Below, in pieces: positions 1 through 8,490 of a DNA stretch of 64,000 bases. The stretch's first letter is position 1. Each line of letters starts with the position of its first letter. The stretch is from assembly GCF_000737065.1 (NCBI RefSeq), contig NZ_AQRC01000013.1:62001-126000 (forward strand), in the 5' to 3' direction. Position numbers and translations under genes: made by a program. The notes below the pieces were generated by a model. That model saw only the letters and a list, made by a program, of their open reading frames with translations. It made no database searches and had not been told where the DNA came from. Source of the DNA: Thioclava atlantica (GTDB lineage Bacteria > Pseudomonadota > Alphaproteobacteria > Rhodobacterales > Rhodobacteraceae).

Positions 1-746
1 AGCTGGCCGAGTGCGGCCAGGAAAGAGCCGAGAAACGGGTGCGGACGCCCGTGTTTCCTCAAGGCATAGACCCGGCTGCGCCCGAGATGGCGCGCCTTGA
101 ACCGCGCGCCTTCGACGCTGCGTTCCGAGGAATGCCCCTCTTCGTGAAAGACGACCGCCTCCCTGACGAAAAACAGCTTGCCCCGCTGCGCCAGCCTCAG
201 GCTCAGATCGTCATCCTCGTGATAAAGGAATATCTTTTCGTCGAAGCCGCCCACCGCGTCGAACTCCGATCTGCGCACGAAAAACGCCGCTCCGGTCAGC
301 ACCGGCACCTCACGGTCCGTATCGGGCCAGCCGCGCGGCAGGTAGGCATCGCGGGGCAGCAGGACCGAGCGGCGCTTGAAATAGGCCCGGCCGTTGCGCC
401 CCTTGATGCGCGGATTCATCGCGACGCAATCGGGGTAGCGCTCCGCGGCGGCGAGCAGAGCCTCGAGCGCGCCCTCTTCCAGTCGTGCATCCGGGTTCAG
501 GAACAGCAAGAAGTCGCCATCGGCGCGCGCCGCACCGAGATTGCATCCTCCGCCGAAGCCGAGGTTTTTCTCGGAGCGGAGATACTGGCCCCCCGCCTTG
601 TCGACGATGGTTTTCGTCGCCGCCGCATCGCGTGAGGCGTTATCGACCACGATCACCGGCACGTCGGCGGGCACCGAGGCCAGCATCTGCGGAAGGACCT
701 CTTCGCTGTTATACGCGACGGTGACGATGGTAACCCGATTGGCCAT
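1..746 (-). CDS. Glycosyltransferase family 2, C-terminus cut by window edge
   Basis: 248 residues are readable from the ATG; the stop lies beyond the left edge. The product looks like a GT-A fold family 2 glycosyltransferase that moves a sugar from a nucleotide donor onto an extracellular or surface glycan acceptor. Visible are an N-terminal beta strand with VAYNSE (10-15), the nucleotide-binding VVDNAS (33-38), the metal-site-like LNPDA (83-87) and FLYHEDDD (173-180), typical of rhamnosyltransferase-like GT2 enzymes. No signal peptide or membrane helix is seen in this part. It lies downstream of pnp in the same direction but behind a terminator, so it is probably a separate unit. The acceptor cannot be deduced. 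Confidence 0.85.
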   Translation of the reverse strand, partial: MANRVTIVTVAYNSEEVLPQMLASVPADVPVIVVDNASRDAAATKTIVDKAGGQYLRSEKNLGFGGGCNLGAARADGDFLLFLNPDARLEEGALEALLAAAERYPDCVAMNPRIKGRNGRAYFKRRSVLLPRDAYLPRGWPDTDREVPVLTGAAFFVRRSEFDAVGGFDEKIFLYHEDDDLSLRLAQRGKLFFVREAVVFHEEGHSSERSVEGARFKARHLGRSRVYALRKHGRPHPFLGSFLAALGQ

Positions 747-774
747 GCCCTGGATGCCCCAAAGGTCTCAAATG

Positions 775-804
775 AAAACGCCCGGGACCATAGCCCCGGG
801 CGAA
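775..804 (-). terminator. Rho-independent terminator after pnp
   Basis: On the minus strand, just after the pnp stop codon, CGCCCGGG pairs with CCCGGGCG around a short loop and is followed by TTTTC. It separates pnp from the glycosyltransferase gene. Confidence 0.75.
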
Positions 805-824
805 CGCTTTGTCGAAAGCCGAGA

Positions 825-2969
825 TCAGTCGGCCTTCTCTTCCTTCTTCTCCGGCGCGATTTCCTCGCCGGTTTCCTGATCGACCATCTTCATGCCGAGG
901 CGCACCTTGCCGCGATCGTCGAAGCCCAGGAGTTTCACCTTCACTTCCTGACCTTCCTTGAGCACGTCGCTCGGGTGGTTCAGGCGCTTGTTGGCGATCT
1001 GGGAGACGTGGACGAGGCCGTCACGCTTGCCGAAGAAGTTCACGAAGGCGCCGAAATCGACCAGCTTCACCACCTTGCCGGTGTAGATCTGGCCTTCTTC
1101 GGGCTCGGCCACGATCGCGTGGATCATGTCGTAAGCCTTCTGGATGGCGTCGCCATTGGCCGAAGCGATCTTGATCACGCCGTCGTCGTTGATGTCGACC
1201 TTGGCGCCCGACACCTCGACGATCTCGCGGATCACCTTGCCGCCCGAACCGATCACTTCACGGATCTTGTCGGTCGGGATCTGCATCGTCTCGATGCGCG
1301 GAGCATGAGCGGAGAATTCCGAACGGCCCTCGGAGAGCGCCTTGTTCATCTCGCCCAGGATGTGCATCCGGCCGGCCTTGGCCTGCTCGAGGGCTTTCTC
1401 CATGATCTCCGGGGTGATGCCCGCGACCTTGATGTCCATCTGCAGCGAGGTGATGCCGTCCGCGGTACCCGCGACTTTGAAGTCCATGTCGCCGAGGTGA
1501 TCCTCGTCGCCGAGGATGTCGGTCAGCACGGCCCAGGAACCGTCATCTTCCAGCACCAGACCCATCGCGACACCCGCGACCGCGGATTTCAGCGGAACGC
1601 CCGCATCCATCATCGACAGCGAGCCGCCGCAGACCGAAGCCATGGACGAGGAACCGTTCGATTCCGTGATCTCGGAGACGACGCGGATCGTGTAGGGGAA
1701 GTCGGTCGCGGCCGGGAGAACCGCCTGCAGCGCGCGCCAGGCGAGCTTGCCGTGGCCGATCTCGCGACGGCCGGGCGAACCCACGCGGCCCACTTCGCCG
1801 ACCGAGTAGGGCGGGAAGTTGTAATGCAGCAGGAAGTTCGAGCGGAAGTTGCCATGCAGCGCGTCGATGATCTGTTCGTCATCGCCCGTGCCCAGCGTGG
1901 TCACGACCAGCGCCTGGGTCTCGCCGCGAGTGAAGAGCGACGAACCGTGGGTGCGCGGCAGGATGCCGGTCTCGGCCACGATCGGACGCACCTCGTCGAG
2001 CGCACGACCGTCGATGCGGCGGCCGTTCTTCACGACGTCGCCACGCAGCACGGCCGATTCGAGCTTCTTCATCGCGGTGCCGAGGGTCGGGTCCTCGAGC
2101 TGCTCCTCGGTGAGCTGAGCCTTGATCTCCGCCTTCGCGGCGGCCACGGCGGCGACACGCTCCTGCTTGTCGGTGATCGCGTAGGCGGCGCGCATCTTCT
2201 CTTCGCCGAGGCCTTTGACCACCTCGAGCATCGCCGAGTAATCCGGCGGGGTGAAGTCGAAGGGTTCTTTCGCGGCGGCTTCGGCGAGGTCGATGATCAG
2301 GTCGAGCACCGGCTGCATCGCTTCATGGCCGAATTTGACGGCGCCCAGCATCTCGGCTTCGGTCAGCTCGTAAGCTTCCGATTCCACCATCATCACGGCG
2401 TCCTTGGTGCCCGCGACAACGAGGTCGAGGCGCTGCTCGGGATTCTCGCGCAGCTTGGTCATGTCGTCGACTTCGGGGTTGAGGATGTATTCACCATCCG
2501 CAAAGCCCACGCGCGCCGCGGCGATCGGACCCATGAAGGGCACGCCCGAAATGGTCAGCGCGGCCGAAGCCGCGATCATCGCGACGACGTCGGGCTCGTT
2601 GACGAGATCGTGCGAGAGCACGGTACACATCACCAGCACTTCGTGCTTGAAGCCTTCCACGAAGAGCGGACGGCACGGACGGTCGATCAGGCGCGCCGTC
2701 AGCGTCTCTTTCTCGGACGGACGGGCTTCGCGCTTGAAGAAGCCACCCGGCACCTTGCCGGCGGCATAGTATTTTTCCTGGTAGTGAACCGTGAGCGGGA
2801 AGAAGTCCTGACCCGGCTTCGGCTCCTTGGCGAAGGTCACGTTGGCCATGACGCTCGTCTCGCCCAGCGTGGCGATGACCGAGCCGTCGGCCTGACGGGC
2901 AACCTTGCCGGTTTCCAGCGTCAGCGTCTCTTCGCCCCACTGGATGGATTTTTTAACAACATTGAACAT
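825..2969 (-). CDS. pnp: Polyribonucleotide nucleotidyltransferase (PNPase)
   Basis: PNPase is the cytoplasmic 3'-to-5' phosphorolytic exoribonuclease that degrades mRNA to nucleoside diphosphates and works as a trimeric ring. The 714 residues match the usual length. Two RNase PH-like domains (about 1-215 and 310-540) flank an alpha-helical linker. The second carries the catalytic segment [16 protein letters not shown] near residue 490. A KH domain with the GSGGK loop (about 555-615) and an S1 domain (about 622-695) follow. A GGA-type ribosome site precedes the ATG. A strong hairpin in the leader (2986-3017) is a candidate for autoregulation, as known for enterobacterial pnp. rpsO, its usual neighbour, lies 2.7 kb upstream, beyond putP and an opposite-strand gene. 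Confidence 0.98.
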   Translation of the reverse strand: MFNVVKKSIQWGEETLTLETGKVARQADGSVIATLGETSVMANVTFAKEPKPGQDFFPLTVHYQEKYYAAGKVPGGFFKREARPSEKETLTARLIDRPCRPLFVEGFKHEVLVMCTVLSHDLVNEPDVVAMIAASAALTISGVPFMGPIAAARVGFADGEYILNPEVDDMTKLRENPEQRLDLVVAGTKDAVMMVESEAYELTEAEMLGAVKFGHEAMQPVLDLIIDLAEAAAKEPFDFTPPDYSAMLEVVKGLGEEKMRAAYAITDKQERVAAVAAAKAEIKAQLTEEQLEDPTLGTAMKKLESAVLRGDVVKNGRRIDGRALDEVRPIVAETGILPRTHGSSLFTRGETQALVVTTLGTGDDEQIIDALHGNFRSNFLLHYNFPPYSVGEVGRVGSPGRREIGHGKLAWRALQAVLPAATDFPYTIRVVSEITESNGSSSMASVCGGSLSMMDAGVPLKSAVAGVAMGLVLEDDGSWAVLTDILGDEDHLGDMDFKVAGTADGITSLQMDIKVAGITPEIMEKALEQAKAGRMHILGEMNKALSEGRSEFSAHAPRIETMQIPTDKIREVIGSGGKVIREIVEVSGAKVDINDDGVIKIASANGDAIQKAYDMIHAIVAEPEEGQIYTGKVVKLVDFGAFVNFFGKRDGLVHVSQIANKRLNHPSDVLKEGQEVKVKLLGFDDRGKVRLGMKMVDQETGEEIAPEKKEEKAD

Positions 2970-2985
2970 CTAGCGTATCCTGTCT

Positions 2986-3017
2986 GGGAGCACTCACGGG
3001 CCCATCCCGTGTCTCCC
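2986..3017 (-). promoter_or_regulatory. Leader hairpin of pnp
   Basis: GGGAG and an adjoining CACGGG pair with CCCGTG and CTCCC (6-bp perfect inner stem, 5-bp outer stem, small internal loop), ending 17 bases before the pnp start codon. No T-run follows on either strand, so it is unlikely to be a terminator. A double-stranded leader cut by RNase III is the basis of pnp autoregulation in Escherichia coli; a similar role here is inference. Confidence 0.5.
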
Positions 3018-3154
3018 GATTTGAATGGCGACCCCATTGCCGCCGCCCCCTCATCCTCTTGCACGCGCCCGGGGGCTCAAGGCGTCACGTCTCAGATGGG
3101 GGCGCCATACAGGAATTGAAGGGTTTTGGGAAGCGAAGAGTCCGAGAGGAGAAA

Positions 3155-3235
3155 ATGGGGCCTTGCCCTATTCTGGCCCGATTGGCGGGACACGCTGAGG
3201 CATTGCAACAAGAATTCTCGGCCAAAGCCTCATGA
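3155..3235 (+). CDS. Possible 26-codon leader ORF before the NYN gene
   Basis: A short reading frame (MGPCPILARLAG..., 26 codons) begins just after AGGAG and ends at a TGA that overlaps the NYN-gene ATG as ATGA. The NYN gene has no convincing ribosome site of its own, so translational coupling from this frame is plausible. The Shine-Dalgarno spacing (3-4 bases) is short and no homology is recognised, so this may be chance. Confidence 0.22.
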   Translation: MGPCPILARLAGHAEALQQEFSAKAS

Positions 3236-3852
3236 GCAAACCGACAGCCCTTTATATCGACGGCGAGAACATGCCCGCCAGCTTCGCGCCACAGATCCTC
3301 AAGATCGCCTCTGGCGCCTTCGTTCGCCGCGCTTATGGGGACGTCACGCGGATCAAGAGTTGGAGCGATACGCCCTCGATCCGCCTCGTCCATTCGGGAA
3401 CAGGCAAGAACGCGGGCGATGTCTTACTGGCGCTCGACGCGCTGGAACTTGCCTATGAAGGTCTCGCCGAACGGTTCGTCATCGCAAGCTCGGATGGCGA
3501 CTTCACCCATCTCGCGACCCGCCTGCGGGAAAAGGGGCTGGAGGTGATCGGTGCAGTCGCGAGCAAGCCCCAACTTCAAGCATCGCCTTCGGCATGCGAC
3601 CTGACGCTCGACCAGAAGATCAGGCAGGTCATCGCCCAGCACAGCAAGGAAGGTCGCGGCATGAAGATCGCGGATCTTTCGCTCGCGATGAAGCATACCC
3701 ATGGCGTGTTGATCAGCAAGCTGCCCGAAAAGCGTTGGCGCCCCTATCTGGCTGGACGACCACACCTTTACGAGATCGATCCGAAAGGCCCGGAGGCTTT
3801 CGTTCGCTACCGACCCGAGGGATTTGCGCAAATGGTCGTCGCAGCTCGATAG
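3232..3852 (+). CDS. NYN-domain (PIN-like) RNase with C-terminal HTH/LOTUS-like domain
   Basis: Residues 1-125 form a NYN domain, a PIN-fold metal-dependent ribonuclease module of the LabA/DUF88 type. The expected acidic residues are present: D10 in YIDGEN, D63 and D69 in the DVLLALDA helix, and D88/D90 in ASSDGDF. Residues 127-186 (KIRQVIAQHS ... RPHLYEID) resemble the small winged-helix OST-HTH/LOTUS domain often fused to NYN and thought to bind RNA. Length (206 aa) is normal for this architecture. The start is the ATG directly before the first beta strand. It reads against pnp and putP and sits between the RNA-decay gene pnp and rpsO, so a role in RNA processing is inferred. Its RNA target is unknown. 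Confidence 0.85.
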   Translation: MSKPTALYIDGENMPASFAPQILKIASGAFVRRAYGDVTRIKSWSDTPSIRLVHSGTGKNAGDVLLALDALELAYEGLAERFVIASSDGDFTHLATRLREKGLEVIGAVASKPQLQASPSACDLTLDQKIRQVIAQHSKEGRGMKIADLSLAMKHTHGVLISKLPEKRWRPYLAGRPHLYEIDPKGPEAFVRYRPEGFAQMVVAAR

Positions 3853-3864
3853 AGCGACGCAAGA

Positions 3865-3889
3865 CGCCCGCCCCTTTCGGGACGGGCGC
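3865..3889. terminator. Hairpin between convergent NYN gene and putP
   Basis: CGCCCG-CCCC and GGG-A-CGGGCG form a stem with a small loop in the 59-base gap between the two convergent genes. Neither strand has a clear T-run, so it is a weak bidirectional terminator candidate. Confidence 0.45.
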
Positions 3890-3911
3890 TCTGAGTTTGC
3901 CGTGTCCGCGT

Positions 3912-5375
3912 TCAGTTCAGTGCGCGGAACTCGCCCCGGTCGGGGGTGATCAGGCTCACCCCCACGATCGCGGCGAAGGCGGCGATGAAGCCGGGGATGA
4001 TCTCGTAGATGCCGGGCCCGCCCATGAAGGACGAATTGTAGCCAAGCGCGATCCAGACGATCACGGTGCCCGCGCCGACGATCAGCCCCGCCACGCCACC
4101 GAGACCCGTCATCCGTTTCCAGGTCAGTGACAGGATGATCAGCGGACCGAAAGCCGCGCCGAAGCCCGCCCAGGCGTTCGAGACGAGCCCCAGAACCTTG
4201 CTGTCGGGATTGCTCGCGATGATTACTGCCGCGATGCCGACGGCCATCACCGCCAGACGCCCCACCAGAACGAGCTGCCGGTCGCTCGCCTTGCGGTTCA
4301 GCACCATCCGGTAGAAGTCCTCGGTCAGCGAGGAGGAAGAGACCAGAAGCTGGCTCGACACGGTCGACATGATCGCGGCGAGAAGCGCGGCATAGAGGAA
4401 GCCGGTCACCAGCGGATGGAAGAGCAGGTTCGACAGGATGATGAAGATCGTCTCCGGGTCGGCCACGTTCAGACCGTTGCGCTCGGCATAGGCCCGTCCG
4501 AAGATCCCGACCGCGATCGCACCCGCGAGCGAGATCGCCATCCAGCCCATGCCGATATTGCGCGCCTTCGGCACATCCGCGACCGAGCGCACCGCCATGA
4601 AGCGCACGATGATATGCGGCTGACCGAAATAGCCGAGCCCCCAGGCCACCGCGGAAAGCCAGCCCACCGCGGTCAGGCCATGCGTCATCGACAGGTAATT
4701 CGGGTCGATCGTCGTCAGCCGGTTCGCGGCCTGATCCACGCCGGCGCCCTGCCCGGTGGTCAGGATCACGATCGGCATGATGACCAGCGCCAGCATCATG
4801 ATGCAGCCCTGCACGAAATCGGTGAGGCTCACCGCGAGGAAGCCGCCGATCACGGTATAGACCAGCACGATGCCGAGGGTGAGGATCACGCCCGTCATGT
4901 AGCTGCCGCCGAAAGCGGAGGCGAAGAGCTTGCCGCCCCCCACGAGACCGGAGGCGGTATAGACGGCGAAGAAGATCACGATGATCACCGCCGAGACGAG
5001 CCGCAGAAGCGCCGCCTGGCTCGGGAAACGGTTGCCGAGAAAGCCGGGAATGGTGAGCGCATTGTCATAGCGCTCGGTCTGCTCGCGCAGGCGCGGCGCG
5101 ACGATGATCCAGTTCAGAAGCGCGCCGACGAACAGCCCGATCCCGATCCAGTTCTGGGTGAGACCCGAGACGTAGAGTGCGCCGGGCAGGCCCAGAAGCA
5201 ACCAGCCGCTCATGTCCGACGCCCCGGCCGAAAGCGCCGCGACCGACGGCGGCAGGCTGCGCCCGCCCAGCATGTATTCCTCGGAATTCGACGTGGACTT
5301 GCGCCACGCATAGACACCGATCGCCAGCATCAGCACGAAATAGAGCGCCAGACTGATCCAAACACCGATTTGCAT
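3912..5375 (-). CDS. putP: Sodium/proline symporter
   Basis: A 487-residue sodium:solute symporter (SSF family) of the inner membrane that couples Na+ entry to L-proline uptake. The pattern of about 13 hydrophobic helices begins at residue 5. Family hallmarks include an early loop rich in Gly and Ser (SAGASDMSGWLLLGLPGALY, about 50-70), RFPSQAALLRLVSAV, and the helix AALLAAIMSTVSSQLLVSSSS (about 335-355) with the Ser/Thr residues used in sodium binding. A strong AGGAGGAG ribosome site precedes the ATG. No putA is nearby. The upstream gap holds two near-identical 18-19 base repeats and a small palindrome that may be operators. Substrate is assigned from family resemblance; other amino acids are possible. 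Confidence 0.93.
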   Translation of the reverse strand: MQIGVWISLALYFVLMLAIGVYAWRKSTSNSEEYMLGGRSLPPSVAALSAGASDMSGWLLLGLPGALYVSGLTQNWIGIGLFVGALLNWIIVAPRLREQTERYDNALTIPGFLGNRFPSQAALLRLVSAVIIVIFFAVYTASGLVGGGKLFASAFGGSYMTGVILTLGIVLVYTVIGGFLAVSLTDFVQGCIMMLALVIMPIVILTTGQGAGVDQAANRLTTIDPNYLSMTHGLTAVGWLSAVAWGLGYFGQPHIIVRFMAVRSVADVPKARNIGMGWMAISLAGAIAVGIFGRAYAERNGLNVADPETIFIILSNLLFHPLVTGFLYAALLAAIMSTVSSQLLVSSSSLTEDFYRMVLNRKASDRQLVLVGRLAVMAVGIAAVIIASNPDSKVLGLVSNAWAGFGAAFGPLIILSLTWKRMTGLGGVAGLIVGAGTVIVWIALGYNSSFMGGPGIYEIIPGFIAAFAAIVGVSLITPDRGEFRALN

Positions 5376-5438
5376 GAACTCCTCCTCTGTTCAGTTCGCG
5401 CGGTTTTTTCACAAAAACCTGCAAAACCGAAGCAAGTT

Positions 5439-5457
5439 TGGGCGTTTTGACCGCCCA
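5439..5457. repeat. Short palindrome in putP upstream region
   Basis: TGGGCG and CGCCCA form a perfect 6-bp inverted repeat around a 7-base spacer, 64 bases before the putP start. It may be an operator half-site pair; no specific regulator is identified. Confidence 0.35.
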
Positions 5458-5461
5458 GCCC

Positions 5462-5541
5462 GCAACTTTGGTCTATTCGCATTTTTTGAGGAGTTATTTT
5501 GGCCGATCAGCGGCCGAATATGAGCAATTTGGCCCATTCGC
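5462..5541. repeat. Two direct repeats upstream of putP
   Basis: 5462-5480 and 5524-5541 share the pattern GCAA(C)TTTGG-Y-C-Y-ATTCGC. They are about 61 bases apart centre to centre, close to six helical turns. The region is otherwise non-coding and lies between the rpsO terminator and putP. Paired sites on one face of the helix suggest a dimeric regulator of putP. Lrp/PutR-type control is known for proline genes in alphaproteobacteria, but the match to any such site was not tested. Confidence 0.5.
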
Positions 5542-5578
5542 CTTCTTGAATTTTCGACCTCGTTCCGGGGTCCGGAAC

Positions 5579-5612
5579 GGAAAACGCCCGCCTCGGCGAA
5601 GAGGCGGGCGTT
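5579..5612 (-). terminator. Rho-independent terminator after rpsO
   Basis: A perfect 12-bp stem (AACGCCCGCCTC with GAGGCGGGCGTT) with a 6-base loop follows the rpsO stop on the minus strand and runs into TTTTCC. It isolates rpsO from putP and pnp. Confidence 0.88.
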
Positions 5613-5634
5613 CGGAATTCCGATCAGGAAGGAA

Positions 5635-5904
5635 TCAGCGACGCAGGCCGAGACGCTCGATCAGCGACTGGTAGCGGGCTTCGTCCTTGCCCTTCAGGTA
5701 GTCGAGCAGCTTGCGGCGCTGCGCGACGAGCATCAGAAGACCACGACGCGAGTGGTTGTCCTTCTTGTGCTCTTTGAAGTGCTCGGTGAGGTTGGCGATG
5801 CGCTTCGAAAGGATCGCGACCTGGACTTCCGGCGAACCGGTGTCGCCTTCCTTGGTGCCGTATTCCTTGATCAGCGCGTTCTTGTCTTCGACAGTGATCG
5901 ACAT
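5635..5904 (-). CDS. rpsO: 30S ribosomal protein S15
   Basis: An 89-residue ribosomal protein that binds the 16S rRNA central domain early in 30S assembly. The sequence shows MSITVEDK at the start, the conserved [11 protein letters not shown] segment (about 21-31), [17 protein letters not shown] (about 51-67) and a final LGLRR. An upstream in-frame ATG exists, but the chosen ATG has the ribosome site AAGGAGA and matches the family length. In many bacteria rpsO and pnp are adjacent; here a strong terminator, putP and the NYN gene lie between them. Confidence 0.97.
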   Translation of the reverse strand: MSITVEDKNALIKEYGTKEGDTGSPEVQVAILSKRIANLTEHFKEHKKDNHSRRGLLMLVAQRRKLLDYLKGKDEARYQSLIERLGLRR

Positions 5905-5992
5905 CGGGATCTCCTTGATTGAGGGTTGGGGCACGAGCCGGGATGTCGTCCAGCAAGGTCCATAGCACCGCCCCGAGCAGGGCGGATGCGGG

Positions 5993-6021
5993 CATATAGA
6001 CGCGAATCGACGTGAAGAAAA
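5993..6021 (-). promoter_or_regulatory. Candidate rpsO promoter
   Basis: On the minus strand TTTTCT (-35-like) and TATATG (-10-like) are separated by 17 bases, about 90 bases before the rpsO start. The match to sigma-70-type hexamers is moderate. The rest of the 250-base gap between rpsO and the DUF1643 gene shows nothing else recognisable. Confidence 0.35.
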
Positions 6022-6157
6022 GCCTTATTTTGCAGAGCCACGCGGCGCCAACAGCCGTCGCCTGCCCGGCAGCGATAAGCCGGATATCCCCCACACTCGG
6101 GTCTTCCGCGTCACGACCGCGCGGATGACGACCCTCCCGCCTCGACCGCCGCCACGA

Positions 6158-6688
6158 TCAGGGGGCCGCCAGCCCCCACGGCTCGGGCTGTCGATCATAG
6201 GCGATGTAGAGCGGATGTTTCGGCTCTCCAGCCTTGGTCAGCCCGAGATGGTGCAAATCGCGCCCGGTCGCGCGCAGCAGTTGCGCCACCGCTGCCCCGC
6301 GAGCGAGATGAGCGCCATGCGCGCCCCAGGCACAGATGATCCGGTCGCCGGAACCGCCCGCCCAGTCCAGGCTGTCGAGGATCGCGGCGTCATTCGCGGG
6401 CCCCACCGGATCGGGTTGCGCGCGCATCACCTTCGGATCCGTGGCGCGGTAGGCGAAGATGTTGGTCACCCGGAAGGCGCCGAAGCCCAGCGTGCGCGCC
6501 CGGCGTTCGCAGCGCTCGACGGTCGGGTCGTTCTGCACCTCGGTCGCAGTAGACGGGTTGAGCATGATGAAGAGCGCCCGCGGCCCAGCAGGGTCCCAGA
6601 CGCGGGTCAGCAGATAGCGGTAGTGTTCGCAATCCGAATAGACCGCGACCGACGGCGCATCGCCCTTGACGTGTTCACGCGTGATCAT
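6158..6688 (-). CDS. DUF1643 domain protein
   Basis: A 176-residue soluble protein of the DUF1643 family, whose biochemical function is not established. Family features are ALFIMLNPSTA (about 38-48), the basic segment RCERRARTLGFGAFRVTNIFAYRATDP (about 59-85) and an ICAWG strand (about 118-122). No signal peptide or membrane helix is present. It lies downstream of truB and upstream of rpsO on the same strand. The last codons overlap a GGGGGC-GCCCCC hairpin (6161-6177) that may form a 3' structure. Confidence 0.85.
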   Translation of the reverse strand: MITREHVKGDAPSVAVYSDCEHYRYLLTRVWDPAGPRALFIMLNPSTATEVQNDPTVERCERRARTLGFGAFRVTNIFAYRATDPKVMRAQPDPVGPANDAAILDSLDWAGGSGDRIICAWGAHGAHLARGAAVAQLLRATGRDLHHLGLTKAGEPKHPLYIAYDRQPEPWGLAAP

Positions 6689-6730
6689 CGCTCTCCCTTC
6701 CCTGTCGCCGCGCCCCTGGCCCCGGGGTCT

Positions 6731-6762
6731 CCTCCGGCGGGGATATTTGGACCAAGTCGAAG
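6731..6762. repeat. Dispersed intergenic element, copy A
   Basis: This gap between truB and the DUF1643 gene contains CCTCCGGCGGGGATATTTGG followed by ACCAAGTCGAAG. It resembles the elements at 9837-9902, 28957-28995 and 34317-34385 (common core GGGATATTT, then GAnCAAG in most copies). Here the orientation places the CAAG side next to the truB stop codon. Confidence 0.6.
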
Positions 6763-6769
6763 GGGCAGG

Positions 6770-7672
6770 TCAAAGATTGAAGACACGGCTCGGGTGAACC
6801 TCGCCGGATTTGTAGATCCCGACTGCCACCGGTTTGCCCTCGAAACTCACCCAGGCCTCCTCGCCCCAGTCCGCTTCGCCGGGCAGAACCATGCCGGGAT
6901 TGCCGTTCCTGAGCCGCACCACCCCCTCGGGCGTCGCCTTGAGTTCGGGCAGATCGTCGAGCCCGAGTTCGAGCGGCAGCAGCTTCTCATCCAGTTCGGG
7001 CGTCTTCGCGAGCGCGTCGATCTCGTCGAGCCCGATCCCGTCGCTCGCCTCGAAGGGCCCCGACCATTCCCGGCGCAGCCAGAGCACATGCCCCAGACAG
7101 CCAAGCTCGCGCCCGAGGTCGCGCGCGATCGAGCGCACATAACCGCCCTTGCCGCACACCATCTCCAGCTCGACCGTATCGGCATCGGGGCGCGAGATCA
7201 TCGTCAGGCTCTCGACATAGAGCGGGCGCGCGGCAAGCTCCATCTCCTCGCCCGCGCGCGCCAGCGTATAGGCACGTTCGCCATCGACCTTCACGGCGGA
7301 AAACTGCGGCGGAACCTGTTCGATATCGCCCTCGAACAAGGGCAGCGCGGCGCGGATCTCGTCATCGGTGGGCCGCTGATCGGAGGATTCGATGACCTCG
7401 CCCTCGGCATCGTCGGTCTTCGTCGCCTGTCCGAGCCGAACCTGGAACCGGTAGCATTTGAGCGCATCGGTGATGAAGGGCACGGTTTTCGTGGCCTCGC
7501 CGAGCGCGACCGCCAGAACCCCCGTCGCGGCCGGGTCGAGCGTGCCCGCATGGCCCGCCTTCTTCGCGCCCAGGGCCCAGCGGACCTTGTTCACGACCGC
7601 CGTCGAGGTGACGCCCGCGGGCTTGTCCACGATCAGCCAGCCGGAAATGTCGCGTCCCTTCTTGCGAGCCAT
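6770..7672 (-). CDS. truB: tRNA pseudouridine(55) synthase
   Basis: TruB converts U55 to pseudouridine in the T-loop of most tRNAs. The protein is 300 residues. The catalytic motif [12 protein letters not shown] places the nucleophilic aspartate at D46. [12 protein letters not shown] (12-23) and [12 protein letters not shown] (about 180) are further family motifs, and the C-terminal part (about 225-300) has the PUA-like tail. The chosen ATG has the strong ribosome site AAAGGAGG; the open frame extends upstream but would enter the neighbouring gene region. It follows rbfA and a phosphodiester glycosidase gene on the same strand, matching the rbfA-truB pairing common in bacteria. Confidence 0.96.
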   Translation of the reverse strand: MARKKGRDISGWLIVDKPAGVTSTAVVNKVRWALGAKKAGHAGTLDPAATGVLAVALGEATKTVPFITDALKCYRFQVRLGQATKTDDAEGEVIESSDQRPTDDEIRAALPLFEGDIEQVPPQFSAVKVDGERAYTLARAGEEMELAARPLYVESLTMISRPDADTVELEMVCGKGGYVRSIARDLGRELGCLGHVLWLRREWSGPFEASDGIGLDEIDALAKTPELDEKLLPLELGLDDLPELKATPEGVVRLRNGNPGMVLPGEADWGEEAWVSFEGKPVAVGIYKSGEVHPSRVFNL

Positions 7673-7725
7673 GATGCCTCCTTTCGCCTTCGAGCCGCGC
7701 CTGCTAGCCCAAGCGGGCCTCTGCG

Positions 7726-8490
7726 TCAATTGGCGGGTGCACCCTCCGGCGCGCCGGGCGCGATCAGCGCCACGATCGGCCCCATCGGCAGGCCCAGATC
7801 CTCGCGTCCCTGCGACGGCACGGTGAGGCGCGAGACCTTGCCGTCGAAATAGAGCGCGTTGCGCGCGCCAAGCTCGTCGCGAAAGAGCCGCGCGAATGCA
7901 TGGAAGGTCACGGGCTGATCGGAAATCGCGAACCAGGCCGTCTGCCCGTCCTCGGACACCCCCACCCCGTTTCGGATATGCTTCGACGTGCCGTCGGCGA
8001 GGAACTTCGGATGCAGGTCTCCGTCGATCACCAGCATCGGACCCGACTGCGAGGCATAGCGGCACGCAGGCGGATCGGCGGCGAAGGCGCGCGATTCGAT
8101 CACCGCGAAGGTCTCGCCGATGCAGAAGACCCCGTTGGGCAGCAGCCCGAAATTCCCCGGCCCCTCCGAGGTGACGATCCGGTGTAGTTCCTGTCCGTCC
8201 TCGACGAAGAGCCCCACCGGCGCGCGATCGGGGTGATACATCCCCGCATTCATCGCGAAGACGAGATGCTCACCTGCGGGCACGAGTTCACTCAGCCGCT
8301 CCGGCGTGCCGATCAGATTGCCGTCGGGATCGTTGAGATACATCCGCAGATCGGCCCCGGCCGCCACCTCGCAGACCGTATAGCCCGCGCCGTCGAAGCT
8401 CAGGTCCCGGCAGGGCGCCTGCGCGAAGGCGGGCGCCGCGAACAGGGTCAGAAGCCCCGCGCAGGATATCTCAGTCCAGATCCTCGTCAT
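7726..8490 (-). CDS. Exported phosphodiester glycosidase (NAGPA/DUF2233) family protein
   Basis: A 254-residue protein with an N-terminal signal peptide (hydrophobic core [11 protein letters not shown], likely cut after AFA near residue 23), so it should act in the periplasm. The body matches the NAGPA/DUF2233 fold: [17 protein letters not shown] (about 79-95), a [15 protein letters not shown] segment, and [12 protein letters not shown] (about 213-224). The founding member removes N-acetylglucosamine from a phosphodiester; the bacterial substrate is unknown. Its start lies inside the 3' end of rbfA (20-base overlap), with GAGGACG as ribosome site, so it is probably translated with rbfA. Why it is embedded between rbfA and truB is unclear. 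Confidence 0.85.
   Translation of the reverse strand: MTRIWTEISCAGLLTLFAAPAFAQAPCRDLSFDGAGYTVCEVAAGADLRMYLNDPDGNLIGTPERLSELVPAGEHLVFAMNAGMYHPDRAPVGLFVEDGQELHRIVTSEGPGNFGLLPNGVFCIGETFAVIESRAFAADPPACRYASQSGPMLVIDGDLHPKFLADGTSKHIRNGVGVSEDGQTAWFAISDQPVTFHAFARLFRDELGARNALYFDGKVSRLTVPSQGREDLGLPMGPIVALIAPGAPEGAPAN

Noticed and set aside
39-635. 198-residue plus-strand frame at the left edge
   Set aside because: It is antisense to the glycosyltransferase, whose motifs are clear on the minus strand.
975-3119. 714-residue open frame antisense to pnp
   Set aside because: It is a shadow of pnp: high G+C codon use keeps the opposite strand open. No recognisable domain and no ribosome site; pnp is unquestionable.
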